From assembly GCA_007844125.1 (NCBI GenBank), contig CM017558.1:42408293-42472292 (forward strand): a stretch of 64,000 nt of DNA. Reading direction: 5' to 3'. How positions within the stretch are numbered: position 1 is the first letter of the stretch; the number at the start of each line of letters is the position of its first letter. Made by a program: the position numbers and the translations under genes. The notes beneath the pieces were generated by a model. That model ran no database searches, had not been told where the DNA came from, and saw nothing but the letters and a program-made list of their open reading frames with translations. This DNA is from Sinonovacula constricta (lineage: Eukaryota; Mollusca; Bivalvia; Cardiida; Solecurtidae). Of the stretch, positions 49,610-62,299 are shown in pieces.

Positions 49610-50095
49610 AATTAACTGGATAGATTGCATAAGACTAAGAAGAAAATAGTGCAGATCCTGTTTAAACGTCTTCCATGTTTAAACGGCTAAGAGATTTATT
49701 ATTGAATTATGAAAGATTACAAAATAAAATAGTGTAGATCCTAATCATCCATCTCACCTTGAAGCAATTTAAGCATGATCTGCTGTACCTGTTAGTTTTC
49801 ATTATTATGTCTAGTAACTTTAGTATAAAGTTGTAAGCACATGGATAAAAATTTACTACGTGTTTTTATTTACTGTGTTATGTCTTGAGTTCAGACCATC
49901 AATATTTCTAAGATCATGGTATAAATTATTAGATTTGAATATTTATATAAAAGTGCAAGAATTACTAATAAATTCTAAGGTGGATATAGCAGAGAACTTG
50001 AATAAATCCCAGAATAATTATTTTAAATTTAACCCTGTTAATAATCAGTAGGTTCAGCTATAAAAAATCTGCGAATGTTCTTCTTTGTTTGCAAA
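49610..50095. other. Intergenic sequence, no gene seen
   Basis: AT-rich, with no recognised feature. Confidence 0.4.
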
Positions 50096-50099
50096 TTTA

Positions 50100-50220
50100 T
50101 GTTGGGGTGTGAACTTTTAAGTGTGGGGAGGTTTTACAGCTAACCTGCGGTGTGTCGGTGGTTCTATCCAGATATAAGTCTGGGGTCTTCTTCCACCAAT
50201 AAAAAGCCGGATGTATGACC
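50100..50220 (+). mobile_element. Truncated SINE (3' body only)
   Basis: TGCGGTGTGTCGGTGGTTCTA then GTCTGGGGTCTTCTTCCACC match the body of the complete SINE at 46989. The tRNA head is missing or unrecognisable. Confidence 0.65.
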
Positions 50221-51410
50221 ATTTATTTATATATAAAGTTCAAAGTTGAATTCTTATGCTACCTGCCCTGGAAATACACAGTGTGTTTGTTAGTTTAAGG
50301 ATTTTCTGTTGTTGTTTTTTGTTGATGTGTTTTTATATTTTATTGTGTGTGTGTTTACATGTTTATCCTTTCAAATTTAAACAAATATTAATGAGCCAAA
50401 GATGTGCTTCTAACCCGTGCTTCTTGTGCTTTTCATGCCAACATTAACTTGCCTTTACTTGATTTTTTTCGGTAAATAGATTGATGTTATTAACATGTTT
50501 AAAACCTGCAGTTACCTGAAGCAAAATAATAAATATGCAGAAAATAATTATTCTTTGAACACACAGTTGGCTTTTGTTTCTGAACTATACTAAACTGCTA
50601 TAATCTGATTTAAGCTGGAAAAATGTTAGTTTCTGTAATTACAGATATTTGAAAGTTTTTATTGGTAGTTTCTTCTGAATAGTTATTAATAAATGTTAAA
50701 TAAGTTTGTAATTAATTATGTTTTTGTGCTGTTTTAGTCTATTGTTTATGTTGCAGTGGTTTTAAATAGATAGTATAGTTGTAGTATTTGTCAGACAATA
50801 AGTATTACATGTAAACCAATAATACTCTTCTTTAAAAGGAAAATTATGCTTTTATAATATGTTTTAAATGTGAAGACCATCTCTTTTGATAGATAGGAAA
50901 ACAATTATATTTAATTAAAAATATTAAAATCTATCAGTAACTTTTGCTAAGTTACACATAAAGGGAAAGAAATAAAATGTAAGTCATCTTCTATCGTTGT
51001 GAACTGAAGTCCAATCTCAGCAAAAGTAGTTCAAGTAACAGAGTACTGCAGTTGGCTTGTAGTATGTCGGTGTTTCTACCCAGACATAGATTGCCCTCAA
51101 CCAATTATAGCTGGACTGATTCACTTAGTAGCTGGTGTTGTAACAAAATATCTGACAAAACATTTACAGAGGAAAAAATGGTGTAACATAAAAAACATTA
51201 TGTATTAATTACTGGTGTTCCTTAAAAATAATTTACATAATTTTCTTGCACCATATAACATCTAACATCTAAACATAAAATCTTTACATATTATTTAATA
51301 GTGCAAAATAAATTTGTTTGTGATATACTGTCATGAAAAATGCTTTATAATATTTATAAGCTGTGCGATAAAACCCCCAACTACAAACCACTCTGACATT
51401 ATTTCTATAG

Positions 51411-53470
51411 GTGCATACTGACTTGGAGGGGTTCCTGAACAAGCGCCTGGTGCTGAGCCGTACACTCTTGGATCCAAGGTGGCGGGCGGTCTGTCCCAGA
51501 TCTACCTCCCCCTTTACCACACCCTGTTGACCCATACATTCCCCCAGAAGGAGGGAGACCACTCCATCACCCAACAAAGTCCTTTCAGCTTCGGAAGGAT
51601 CCATGCCACAGCCCAAACACAAACAAGACTACAAGGCGAGGACAATTCTGAAGTAAGAATCACACTAATGGACCATATGAACTTATCTACTTGTATGTCC
51701 AGCATGTCATTTGGAAATGATTTTGTTTGCTTATAGTTATAAATTGATAAACTGAAATGACATCATAACAGATAATGTTAAGATGACATATTGGTAGAGA
51801 CAGGGCAGCATATAGTGCATATAGTGTAGCTGCTGATCAGACAGCTCCTAGTGGGCATATAGGGATAAAACCAATATATGCGAAAGCCAGGTCTATTAAT
51901 GCTTTGCAGGTTAAAACTGAAGATCATGCTGAACATGCTACTCATGTGTTCTGTCTTTATCATGCTATATTAGTTACTCTATTCAGCTGTCTTTAAAGGA
52001 TGGCTACAGATATGTCCGTAAAATAGATTAAAAGCCCTACCATATAGCAGGTCAGCTGGAAGACCTCCTCCTGTGAAAGATTTTAATCTGAATGATGTTA
52101 TGAACCCAAAAGGCAAGGGGGAATGACTTTGGTGACTATAACTGCTAGACCATCAGCCCCAACATTATCTGTTAATATATATTTCCAGGGAGGAGATCCA
52201 ACTGGCATCTGCCCTCTATGAACCTCCAGTGACCTACAATACACGGACAAGCTTTGATCTAAGAAGGATCGTTGAGGATCAGGTGAAATATACATACTTC
52301 AGTAACGTGTTACATTTGTTAATAGTTCATGTTGTTCTGACTTCTTTTCTAGCAACCTCTTGCATAGGTTACAACATGTATTGATAGTCTTAGCTGCAGA
52401 TAGTGCAGGTCTTGATAAATACCATGATAAAAAAACAGCAGATTATGTCATTGTGTCGGATGGATATTGAGTGTAAATCAAGTAAGAAAAATAATTAATA
52501 AAATGTTGGCTTACTTGTAAGACATTAATTACACATGTAAATCATTAGTTACAATTTAGATAGAAATTATGTTCCTTATAAAATGTACAACGCCTGCACA
52601 TCTTGAACACTTAGCTTCAACAATGATAGAAGGCATTTATGTATGTATACAACAATTGTAAGGCAATACATTTAACCCTAGCCAATATCCCTGAACTACC
52701 GGATATATACAACCACACCAGTGATATGTGTATATGCTTCCCTATAAGCTCCTGTTAAAAAAATGAAATGAAACCACATTTTTATCACTAAAACTATTTG
52801 AGTTGAATGCATGCCATCCTTTAAAAGAATGGTTTGTCATTAGGTTGGGAGAATTGAAAACCTTGCAGTAGTTTTCATAAATAATTGGGCCATTCAAAGG
52901 TCATTAACCTAGTATTCCTCAAAACAATGTTTGTTTATGACAATTGAAGCATTGGTTTGATAGTGACACAATATTTGTATAGATATGAAGCATAAATTGT
53001 GTCATGTACATGGAGTTAACTAATCTTTACCTTTATTATATACAAAACAATGACAAAGTCCTTTATGAACAACAAAATATACTACAATGTGAACCAGCGC
53101 TCTAAACAATAGTATCCATTTCAAGTTTAATGTGAAAGTAACAAAAACACTTAAATGAGATTAAATCAAACAGTTACTGCCAGATATGCCAAATGTTCCA
53201 AGGATCAAAGGTTCCAAGAAATGTCTAAATTGTTATTTTACTGTACTCTAATCATATTTAGAATTTGTTTCCTTGTAAATAAACTGTTACCTAAGTGATT
53301 GATTTTTTTTTCATTTTAAGTGGAGGAAAGACCTCCAAAAACAGATGGAAGAGGAAGAAAAGGATAGACAGAAGGCTTTAAAGGAACAGCAGATGGAAGA
53401 AGAAGAATTTCAAAGAAAAATGACAGAAGCTAGAGCGGCTAAATTTAAAAAGTCTAAAAGAGCTGTGTAA
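51411..53470 (+). pseudogene. 3' end of the coiled-coil gene, copy 2, frameshifted
   Basis: Exons 51411-51652, 52189-52282 and 53321-53470 keep all splice sites of copy 1. The first exon lost one C at each of three C runs (near 51458, 51507 and 51546). The first deletion shifts the frame and brings a TGA after PFTTPC before the third deletion restores the frame. The second exon differs by one synonymous change and the last exon is identical. Either this copy is freshly inactivated, or the three homopolymer losses are sequencing or assembly errors. Confidence 0.7.
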
Positions 53471-53497
53471 ATCTATGAATAATGTAATTTTTGCCAA

Positions 53498-53503
53498 AAT
53501 AAA
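53498..53503 (+). terminator. Polyadenylation signal AATAAA, copy 2
   Basis: Same position after the stop as in copy 1. Confidence 0.6.
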
Positions 53504-54421
53504 ATGGTGATTCTATTCATACAGTGTAGGTTTGATGAGATGCTTAAATGGAACAACAAATTTAGACTGCTTATTATATTAGAGAATTGATTTGCTGTTT
53601 TTGTAAAAGAATATCTGAATAGTAAAAAACTCTATGATGAAGTCTAAAGTTTTCCAATGGAAAGAGAAAACTATAGGTAGGGTTTGTCACTAGAAGCTAT
53701 TTTCAGTATGTATGTATCCTTTATATTATTTATTATTTTGTTGATAAGGATTGTTGCAGAAGAATGCATTCATAATGTAAATTTTCACATCCTATTTTTA
53801 GCTTTAATGTTTTGAGCTTGACTAGAGCAAATAAGTTACCTTGTCATCTTAATATCTCATTGAGGCACCTGTTTTAATGTTTTAAACAATTTATTTCTTT
53901 GTTTTAGGAAATGCAAGATTTGAATTTCTTAGCTTGAGGAAGAAGAAAAAATATAATTTTATTTCTTTGTTTTAGTGAATATTAGATTTTATTTCTTTGT
54001 TTTAACCAATACTAAATCTCATTGAAAAATATGGTTACATTTTTCTAAAGCTTCTGTATCTACATGGTGAAATGAGAAATCTTCTAGAAATATAAGTTCA
54101 TACATGCAGTGTTCTTATTTGGGCACATTGACACATATCTTTGTTTTCTCATTTGATTTTAAAGACATAAATTTAAGAGATAAAGAACTTTCAATCTTGT
54201 TAAAGAAATAAAAAACCTTTGTCGCTATACACAAAATGTCTGATTTTCTAACTATATTCACTATGCATTTAGCTTCTTTATATCATTACAAAAATGATTG
54301 TTTTGTACTGTATATGTATATAGATGTTCTTGCTGTGATATTGTTCATTATTTTTATTAATATTTTTTTTAAATATCTTTATGTTGTGTGTGTTTTAGAG
54401 AAATCATTTAATCCTCAATAT

Positions 54422-55129
54422 TGTTACGACCGGTGTCGCTATATAAGTTTTTTTTTATAAAATGACCCGTTTACTAAACGACTAAATGGTGTAACAGAAA
54501 GAACAAGCCAGTAACTAGTACAATAATGTTTTATTTTAATAAACAATTTAATCTATGGCGTAATAAAACAATAATAAATAAATCAAAATTTCAGAAAGCA
54601 AAATAAATGTTAGCTTACAGTTTGTCCCTTTAGGAGGTGTCCCTTTAACAGTCCAATTAATAATCCAACGTCGAATAATCCTTTAGAGTTTTCGGTAGAA
54701 TGTCCTCGTAGATAAGCACAGTTGAAATAGTCCAAAGGTAGAACAATACACGAATGTAATGAATATAATTCCAAATCCGACACTTCAATATTTATATCAC
54801 TGTAGAATGTAGTACAATCTACGTAAATTCCAGCACAGAAAGATTTAATATAGATGCTGCAAGTATCACCAAACTATATGTCAAAACTCTAATGTAAACT
54901 TCCTTTTAAATCGGCTAACATGCCCTTATATAGACCCAACGAATCGTTAGAACATTCACGAAACCCAGAACATTCTCGAAACCCAGTTAAAAATAAACAA
55001 ATGAACTTTCTAGCATGATCCATTTCTTTCTAGCAGTTACGCGAATGCTACGTCATAAACCAACAACTGTAAACAACCCTTAACCTGACTAGCGTAACCT
55101 TAAAGGCTGGTGTACTACTGAACATAACA
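54422..55129 (-). mobile_element. Solo LTR, minus orientation (copy 2 block)
   Basis: Duplicate of 3657-4364, carried along in the segmental duplication and not an independent insertion. TGTTA and TAACA ends are intact, but the right-hand ATAT flank has changed to ATGT. Confidence 0.75.
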
Positions 55130-55899
55130 ATGTGTTGCAATCCTACATTTTATTATGAGCACATTCTAATATAAATTTTGTCAATATTTCCAGAAAAATC
55201 TATGTTATATGGTACAAAACAATTTAAAACTAGAAGGATATTCAACAGAACATGCACATTAGCTATTACCCATCATTGGGCTTGACTTTAATCCAAAAGT
55301 ACTGATAAAAGCAGGTTAAAATAAAGGCACGAGTTCTTAAAATCATTGCATAGGTTATGTAGATATTTTTAATGCGAACAATAATCAACTCACAATGTAT
55401 ACATGTAATAGGATTACATAAACAATAACAATCATTTACCAAGATACAGTGGTGCAGTCCGCAGAGCATTGGACTGCCATCCAAGATGACTTTTGTTCAA
55501 ATACATGTAGTACAACCAAGCAAGCATTTGTATTTATCACAATTAACACTTTTTTATTTTTAACACTCAAAATTTCCGAATATAATTGATGTATATGTTT
55601 ATTTTTTATTCAGATTTGAAACCACAGATCATTTCAAGCTGTTTTTGTTGAGGTACAAGAACATGCATTTTTTATATGTGGAAGATTGTGGCATCAGTTT
55701 ATTATTGATTACATAACAGGAAGAGGAAAAATAAGTCAGGATTATATATAAATATAGTGAATATGCAGGATTTGACCTATTAGATCTATTTAAACCAAAC
55801 ATTTATTAAACGAGTCCAGAAAAAAATGATAGTAAATGAGCCTCTGAACAAGTCAGGTAAGTGTTGTTATAAATTAAATGAGTGTCAGAGTATTTTTAT

Positions 55900-56336
55900 C
55901 ACCTGATTTTGAACGCGCATATTCGTCCTCTTTTATCTTGAACACTAATGCTGGTTTAAAGCGCAAGTGGTTGTGACGTCATTTCACAATATAACGCATC
56001 TTGATATTTTAACAATCTGAACTCCTCGGATAATTCCGTCCACGGGACAATAATCCCTCGGATGTATCTGGTGCAATGATACTAACAGAAATCACGATCG
56101 TTTTGCTCGCCGGAAGTCGGAAGAAGAATATGCCTAAAATGTAGTTCGCACAAAATATGAACGATGGCATCGTTTGACAGCTGCATGTCTGCTGCGCTGG
56201 GTAAATTAAACTTGGATGATTTAAAATTAAAGCCGCCACAAATTGAAGTTTTGCAGGCTTCAAACAGTAGTGAGCTCTCATCCGAGCTGCCATCTTTGTT
56301 TTGACGTCTGCCACAAAAGCAGTCTCATTTAGGGAA
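55900..56336 (+). promoter_or_regulatory. Candidate promoter region with CRE and ETS-like sites, copy 2
   Basis: TGACGTCA near 55975, CCGGAAGT near 56110 and TTGACGTC near 56301 are all retained relative to copy 1, ahead of the ATG at 56337. Confidence 0.4.
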
Positions 56337-56480
56337 ATGGCCGAGGTGATCAGACTACCTACATACATCCGAGAGATGATTCGCGAATTATCCGAAGTGT
56401 TACGATTGGATATTTTAAAAAGTGCATTGTTTAGCAGAAACAAAAATGTACCATTTTTAACATTTATTCTTCATTTATAA
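56337..56480 (+). CDS. Short conserved ORF or first coding exon (hypothetical), copy 2
   Basis: Same start as the copy 1 frame at 5575 (MAEVIRLPTYIREMIRELSE). Three synonymous differences are followed by a Cys-to-Ser change; a deletion then alters the last codons and lengthens the frame. Confidence 0.3.
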   Translation: MAEVIRLPTYIREMIRELSEVLRLDILKSALFSRNKNVPFLTFILHL

Positions 56481-57732
56481 ATATGGAAAATATCATCAAT
56501 AGCATGTAAAAATAACTCGTTCTGTAACAAATAAACAGTAAACACGGCAGAACGAGTGACCCAGAAAAGTTTATTAAGTGTGTGAAGGTCACTATTAAAA
56601 TCCTAGTTTTCGTCGCTGGCTGTATCAATTGCGCTTTTTGTGTGTTGGGTTTGACTATTCTGCAGTGGACTTAACACTTGCTTTTTATGTTGGATGCCGA
56701 ATATTGATGTGGAAAGTTCCACCATGTATATTCTCTGGAAACATGTTGTTGAAACCACTGTGGGCCGTTAGATGTTATTTCTTTGTCATGGAATTCAGCG
56801 GGCTTTAAGTATTAAAGTCGTGATTTGCTTCAGTAGCATGCTGGTGAGGGCTGTTAGGTGTTGTGAGGATGATAGATATATTTTGTCTTGAGCATCACTG
56901 ATGTGAGAATAGTTGTTGATGAATTAAATATTATGTGTCCAGTTTTCTGCATAATTTGATTCGCGAAAATGTTTTCGGTGTGTGTTTGTTTTACCAAATG
57001 TATCCTGGTGATGTGGTCCGCCAGACGTTTTTCGGCTGAGAGCCCAGCAACTTGATCCATTACATCATGATGGTGACAAGTTTGTTTACTCCAATAGCTT
57101 GTTTTAACCATATTCTCCCAGGCTTTGATCCTTTGAAAATTACCTGTCATCAAATATTTACAAACACAGCGTATTTACAAACACAACGTATGAAAATCAA
57201 ATGCTCACGTGATGGTGCTCGCAATCAATCAAATTGCACAAAAACTGTTGTATGCTAGTGTAATATATAGAGAAGTGTTAGGTTAGTGTTTAATAAAAAA
57301 ACTTATCACACTAAAAACTGAGAAAATCTCGAAGCTTGTCGAGCGATTTGGTTTTGTCGTGCCGTGTGTGATAACATTTTGTCTTCAGCAATAACCTAGT
57401 AGTCTATTAATCATACCATCTGTTTTATCAACAAAACTGTTGTTTTATGTTTCAGATCTATGTATTTCGTTTTAAAAAAAAATAGAATTCACGTTCGAGT
57501 GTTGGGGTTTTGTTTTCATACTCGTTTAACAATATTAGGAAATATGACAAAGTCCTACAGGACAAAGGTATTTATTTGCGAGCCAAATGTAAAAGTGAGA
57601 ACACATTTGTGACTCGTTATTAAATAAACAGCAAAATTTCTAATCCTTCATGAAATATGACAAAGTAGGTCTACAGTTGTTAATGCGATATAAAAAAGGG
57701 CTGTCCGGTGTAGAATAACCAGAAGGGCGTAG

Positions 57733-58020
57733 ACGCTTCTGCCAAAGTAGTTCTACCTCATCATTAGTAAGGGCCTCGCGTTTGTTTGGCATATTCCCCT
57801 TCCCAACTTTTAAGTTGCTTTTGCTTCTTGGTCAGTGTTTCCCTGAGTTTTGCAAAAAGTGCCCCAGATACAATACTTTCCCCGTAATTATGTCGGCGAA
57901 GTTTAGGATCAAAACTAGCCAACTTTGCAACTAGGTTTACAGTCATAACCATCTTGCTTTGTAACGATTAGAATAAAGCGACTCAGAAGTGTTGACAGCT
58001 TAGTAGGTGGAATTGTATGA
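57733..58020 (-). pseudogene. Degenerate DUF3504 / Crypton-like recombinase fragment, copy 2
   Basis: It retains TLLSRFILIVTKQDGYD, then in a shifted frame LASFDPKLRRHNYGESIVSG and RETLTKKQKQLK, a loop damaged in copy 1. The part with FNTVHFGLRR is gone because of a 157-bp deletion at 57732-57735. Confidence 0.55.
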
Positions 58021-58145
58021 ATTTCTCGTGGCTCATTTATTTCGGAGAAAAATGCCTTTAACAGTTTAAAATCTTTGAAAGTCTTGCTCAGTGTATTTTT
58101 TATTTGTTTGCATATGATTAAATTCGTCGACTTATGTTCACTTAC

Positions 58146-58403
58146 TTAATTGAATCTTGAGTGAGACGGCTGGACGCTTGATTCACATTTGTAGAGTTTT
58201 TGTATTACCTGTTGTCTTTCTGGTGGAAATTCAAAGTGAAAGTCAGTGTCACATAAATTTACCATATACAAATTTTCATTTTCTCTTGAAACAGCTTTTC
58301 TAATAACAACAGAACCTTTGCCATCAATGCTAACAAAATCATTGAGTGAAAATAAGCCAGTGTCCATTGTAATTGTTTTTGACAGCGCGTATGAATATAT
58401 CAA
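58146..58403 (-). CDS. Hypothetical small ORF, 85 codons, copy 2
   Basis: Counterpart of 7514-7780. The core TMDTGLFSLNDFVSIDGKGS and FHFEFPPERQQVI are shared; both ends differ through indels. Confidence 0.3.
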   Translation of the reverse strand: MIYSYALSKTITMDTGLFSLNDFVSIDGKGSVVIRKAVSRENENLYMVNLCDTDFHFEFPPERQQVIQKLYKCESSVQPSHSRFN

Positions 58404-59536
58404 ATGGTAATTCGGCTACGATAACTAACTAGTGTGGTACCAAACAAATAACGCATGAGTATTACCTCACGCTCGCGCGGTAGGTTATGTGGTGAAACAA
58501 AATATACAATGGGTGTTTAAATGGAAGCAGGGTGGATCATGTGATAAAAGTATGTCCCTTGTTAAAGTAAATTAAAATTGATGTAACGGTGACATAAACA
58601 TCTGCCCTATTGATCACAATGTCAATCCCAATATTTCTCTTTACATAAGTTATATAACGAGCGAAATGGGTTATCCCGTAATTAACTATTAAATATAAAA
58701 TTTGTTAAGTAACAGTGGCATTGACCATATCAACGCCAAAAGCAAACCTACTCTTTGTATACCTATAAAGTAACTACCTACCAAATCTGATCATCATACC
58801 GGAATCATAAAAGTAATTATTTGAAGAAAACGAAACAACCTTAAATAATAGTAACCTTAACATTGATGGCCACACTATTCCGATATTATATGAGCTAGGG
58901 CACGGGAAACAATAGTAGAAACAATAGTACGGTGATGGACTTGGCAATTGCGATTGCGTTGGGATATTGTACTGTGTAAAAAGTTATTTTACTTATATAG
59001 TAACAGTGTCCATACTGACATGAAATCCAATGCCATTCGTCATCTTTCCACAAGCTATCTACTAAATATTATCATTAATTTAAATTTAAACAGTCACGTA
59101 ATTTGAAGAAAACGAACGAGTGACAGTAACTTTACAGACAAAAATCCTCAAACAACACGACAATATTCAAATGGCGTCTTGTTGATATCAACTCCGTGAA
59201 GTCGTGACCAGATTGCACTGAAAACATCAGTTGTGAAGAAAAAAGTCAAAGTCTTCCCATCCACCGACTTTCGCCAATCTATCAATTTGATATTTTCTTC
59301 TAAAGTTAATATACAGGGGAAAATATATTATTACATGTAAGGTTACTGGAAAGTGACAAATTTGTTAGTTGCAATAACTCTGAAAAGTTTAGTTTATATA
59401 TGAGCTGTAGATTATAAAAAAAATAAATCAGTGGGTTACCATTGAAATAATCATTTTATTGCCTCATGTGTATGGTTGATGTAAACAAGCAATGTTGCCA
59501 TTTTCAGACATTAACTTTGTTATATCATATCAACTA

Positions 59537-59882
59537 CAGTACTGAAAATCACGAAATTGACAATTTTCCCGTTTCCACTCCGTTTCGTTTCCATTTCACA
59601 TGGAAGCGTTTGCCGCTCCGTTTCCATTCCGCTTCCGTTGCGTTTCCGTTTCGTTTTATTCGCTTCCAGCGCTGCATTTCAAACGCTTCCAGCGTTTCTA
59701 TCGTTTCTTCCGTTTCTACCGTTTCAAGCGTTCCATTTCGCTCCGTTCCGATTTTTATTAAAAATTTCGTTTAATAAATTTCTAAAGGTAAAGTACTTCC
59801 GGTGTGTTTGCAAAATGACGAAAGAAGTAAACATTATAGGGAGAGGCAAAAGTCTTCCATCACATATAAAGGAATCGGCATA
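59537..59882. mobile_element. 346-bp insertion present only in copy 2, with 5-bp target duplication
   Basis: The empty site at about 8880-8895 in copy 1 reads through TCAACTATATTT. In copy 2 AACTA stands on both sides of the insert. The insert starts with the palindrome CAGTACTG and has about 200 bases of degenerate CGTTTCC repeats. It ends with a short ATG frame (MTKEVNIIGRGKSLPSHIKE) resembling the first residues of some Tc1-like transposases. No terminal inverted repeats were found. Confidence 0.75.
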
Positions 59883-61019
59883 AACTATATTTTTGTGAAA
59901 AAAGGTAAACAAGCCTATATGGCAGTTTCTAACATTCAGCACAAATAAAGCTTTCATTTAAAACCAAACAAGGCTATCCCTGAAGTGATAATTACAAAAA
60001 TATCTCATAATAAATAAAAATAAAATAATTAAACTTAAAGAAATATAGAAAAACTATCAGAAAATACTTACTTTAGATGCAGAGTTCTTTAAACTTGGTG
60101 GTTAAGGACCAGACAGCCTGACAGACGGATCAGAGAATGATAATAATTCTTCATGCATATCTGCAAATAGTGTCTAACATTTGTCGTAAGTTTCATTAAA
60201 ATCCTTTAAGTGGTGTAGAAGAAGTTAACCTAAAAACGAAGGTGGACAGTTATCCCATGCAGAAATTTAAGTCGCAGCACAACGCTATGAATGCGGGATA
60301 GTTCAAATCAAAACAAATCTGCGCGATCGTCTGCGCAGACGCTCCAAATTCGTCACTATACACTGGCCTTAATACTTTCACTAATAATGGTAACGATTAA
60401 GTTATATTTATTAAAGAAAACCAAAACAATGAAAAATTTTGCTTATGATTGCTCTAACTTAAGGACTGGTAGTTTGATTTTTATGTTAAATTTTTATTGA
60501 AAAACATTTTTACTTTTCTGTGCACTTCTGTCGGGTTTTATTTATTCCTCAGCGTTGTTATCACAGCCTCATGTATAAAGAACTGTTTTCTTCAATATAT
60601 GGAAATTTACCTTTAATAAAAAAGTTAATGCATTCATAAACCCAAAATATTTACCGTTGCAGTTATTCCAGGTAAAAAAAAATCAACAAAGCATCAACAT
60701 ATTAGCTGAGTGTTTGGCTTTTATTCTTGTCCTGATTTACCCCAAAACGAATCTTTTATTTAAAAAGTCAGTTAGGATGGTGTTTGATGGATACGCAAAG
60801 AGCATATGACATGTATTTTATTTATTACGATTTAAAGGTAAAAATGTATAACAAATAGCTAAACATAATAATCTTTTATACAAAATGGACGGCCTACGGA
60901 GAGTATCATTTTGTTTCGTAAGAATGAAAAATAGACAAATGGCATCTTGAATAATTTGTATTTGTTAGGGTAAATACTTAATCAATATAGATAAGATATT
61001 TGGTGCAGGATTTTGGTCC

Positions 61020-62290
61020 TCCTCTTCATCATGGACACGGACCTTATCATCAACGCAGCAGAACGGGAAACCACAGGGCCGAAAATAAAAAGTGGGATTC
61101 GACTTCCATCAAACAGAGGGTTCATGGACGACTTGACCATCGGTACTGAAAGCTACATCTAAGCACGATTGATGCTCTAGGCCCTAGAGGACACAGTCTC
61201 CTGGGCAAGGATAAAGTTCCAACCCAAAAAAATTAAGATGCTTGGTCATCAGAAAAGGTACGCTATCAGGCACCATTGCCCTCAAAGAAGTCATCCCATC
61301 CATAATTAACAATCCCATTAACTGCCTTGGAAAGTGGTTTGACGATAGCCTCAAAGACTATAAAAACATTTAGATCCTTCAACAGCAAGTCTACGAGTGG
61401 CCGAAAGCCTTTTACAGGACATGTCTTCCTGGATAATATAAGGCATGAATGTATCAACACTGCCTTCTTCCAAGACTCATCTGGCCATTGCCCATGTATG
61501 AAATTTCAACAAACTCATAAGAGGAACTTGTATCTCCCACGTTGGCTATGACTGCCCCAAGTTTCCCACACTGTTGCAACTACTATTTTTTCTCTGCTAG
61601 AAGATTTTAAATTGCAAAGACTAGTTGTGACTTTGAGAGACTCCAGTGATTAACTAGTGCGGAAGGCTGGGATTGTATTTGGAACAGACAGGAAATGGTC
61701 AGCCAGCCAAAAGTGGACCTGGCGGAATCATTTAGGCAAAAGGACATTATTGGGACTACCTGCAGTGGTAGACAGGTGCTAGGAATGACATTACGCACTC
61801 AGTGGGGTCCAGCAGGAGGGCAACAGCAAAGATCTATGATCCAGCAAAAGATCAAGAACGCTGAAGCTGTACTGTTAGGAACCCAGGGGCCATGGACACG
61901 ATGGGTTTTCACATAGAATAAGTGAATTTGGTCAGACACATGTAACTGTGAACCACTCAGCTTACAGTTTTGCTGCGGTCAGTGTATAACCCTTTGCCGG
62001 GAGGAGAGACGCCAAACTGCTCAGACCGGCAGCGAGTGTGCAAAGAACGTGCGGACTTGGCTATGCTGAAGCTGGATGCACAGGCGTCCCTGCAAGCACT
62101 CTATGAACAACTCTTTGCGCATTGTAGAAAAGGGACGAAGAGCTGCTGTGAAAGAGCTAGGAAAGACGGATGAAAAAGCGTCGAGTTGGCTAAGGTGCAT
62201 TCGTTCACAAGAAAGCTTGAAGCCATCCACCGAATGGTAGATGCACAATCCTAGATCAGCACTACCTTTGCATCGTCTCAAGGTTTAAAG
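61020..62290 (+). pseudogene. LINE-type reverse transcriptase pseudogene, copy 2
   Basis: Same broken RT region as 10023-11290, with FMDDLT near 61121 and CSGRQVLGMT and NPLPGGETPNC further on. Stops and frameshifts are mostly shared with copy 1. Confidence 0.7.
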
Positions 62291-62299
62291 GAATGAAAC

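Noticed and set aside
59466..59883. Phe/Ser/Pro-rich open frames
   Set aside because: They run through the degenerate CGTTTCC repeats of the copy 2 insertion and across its border.
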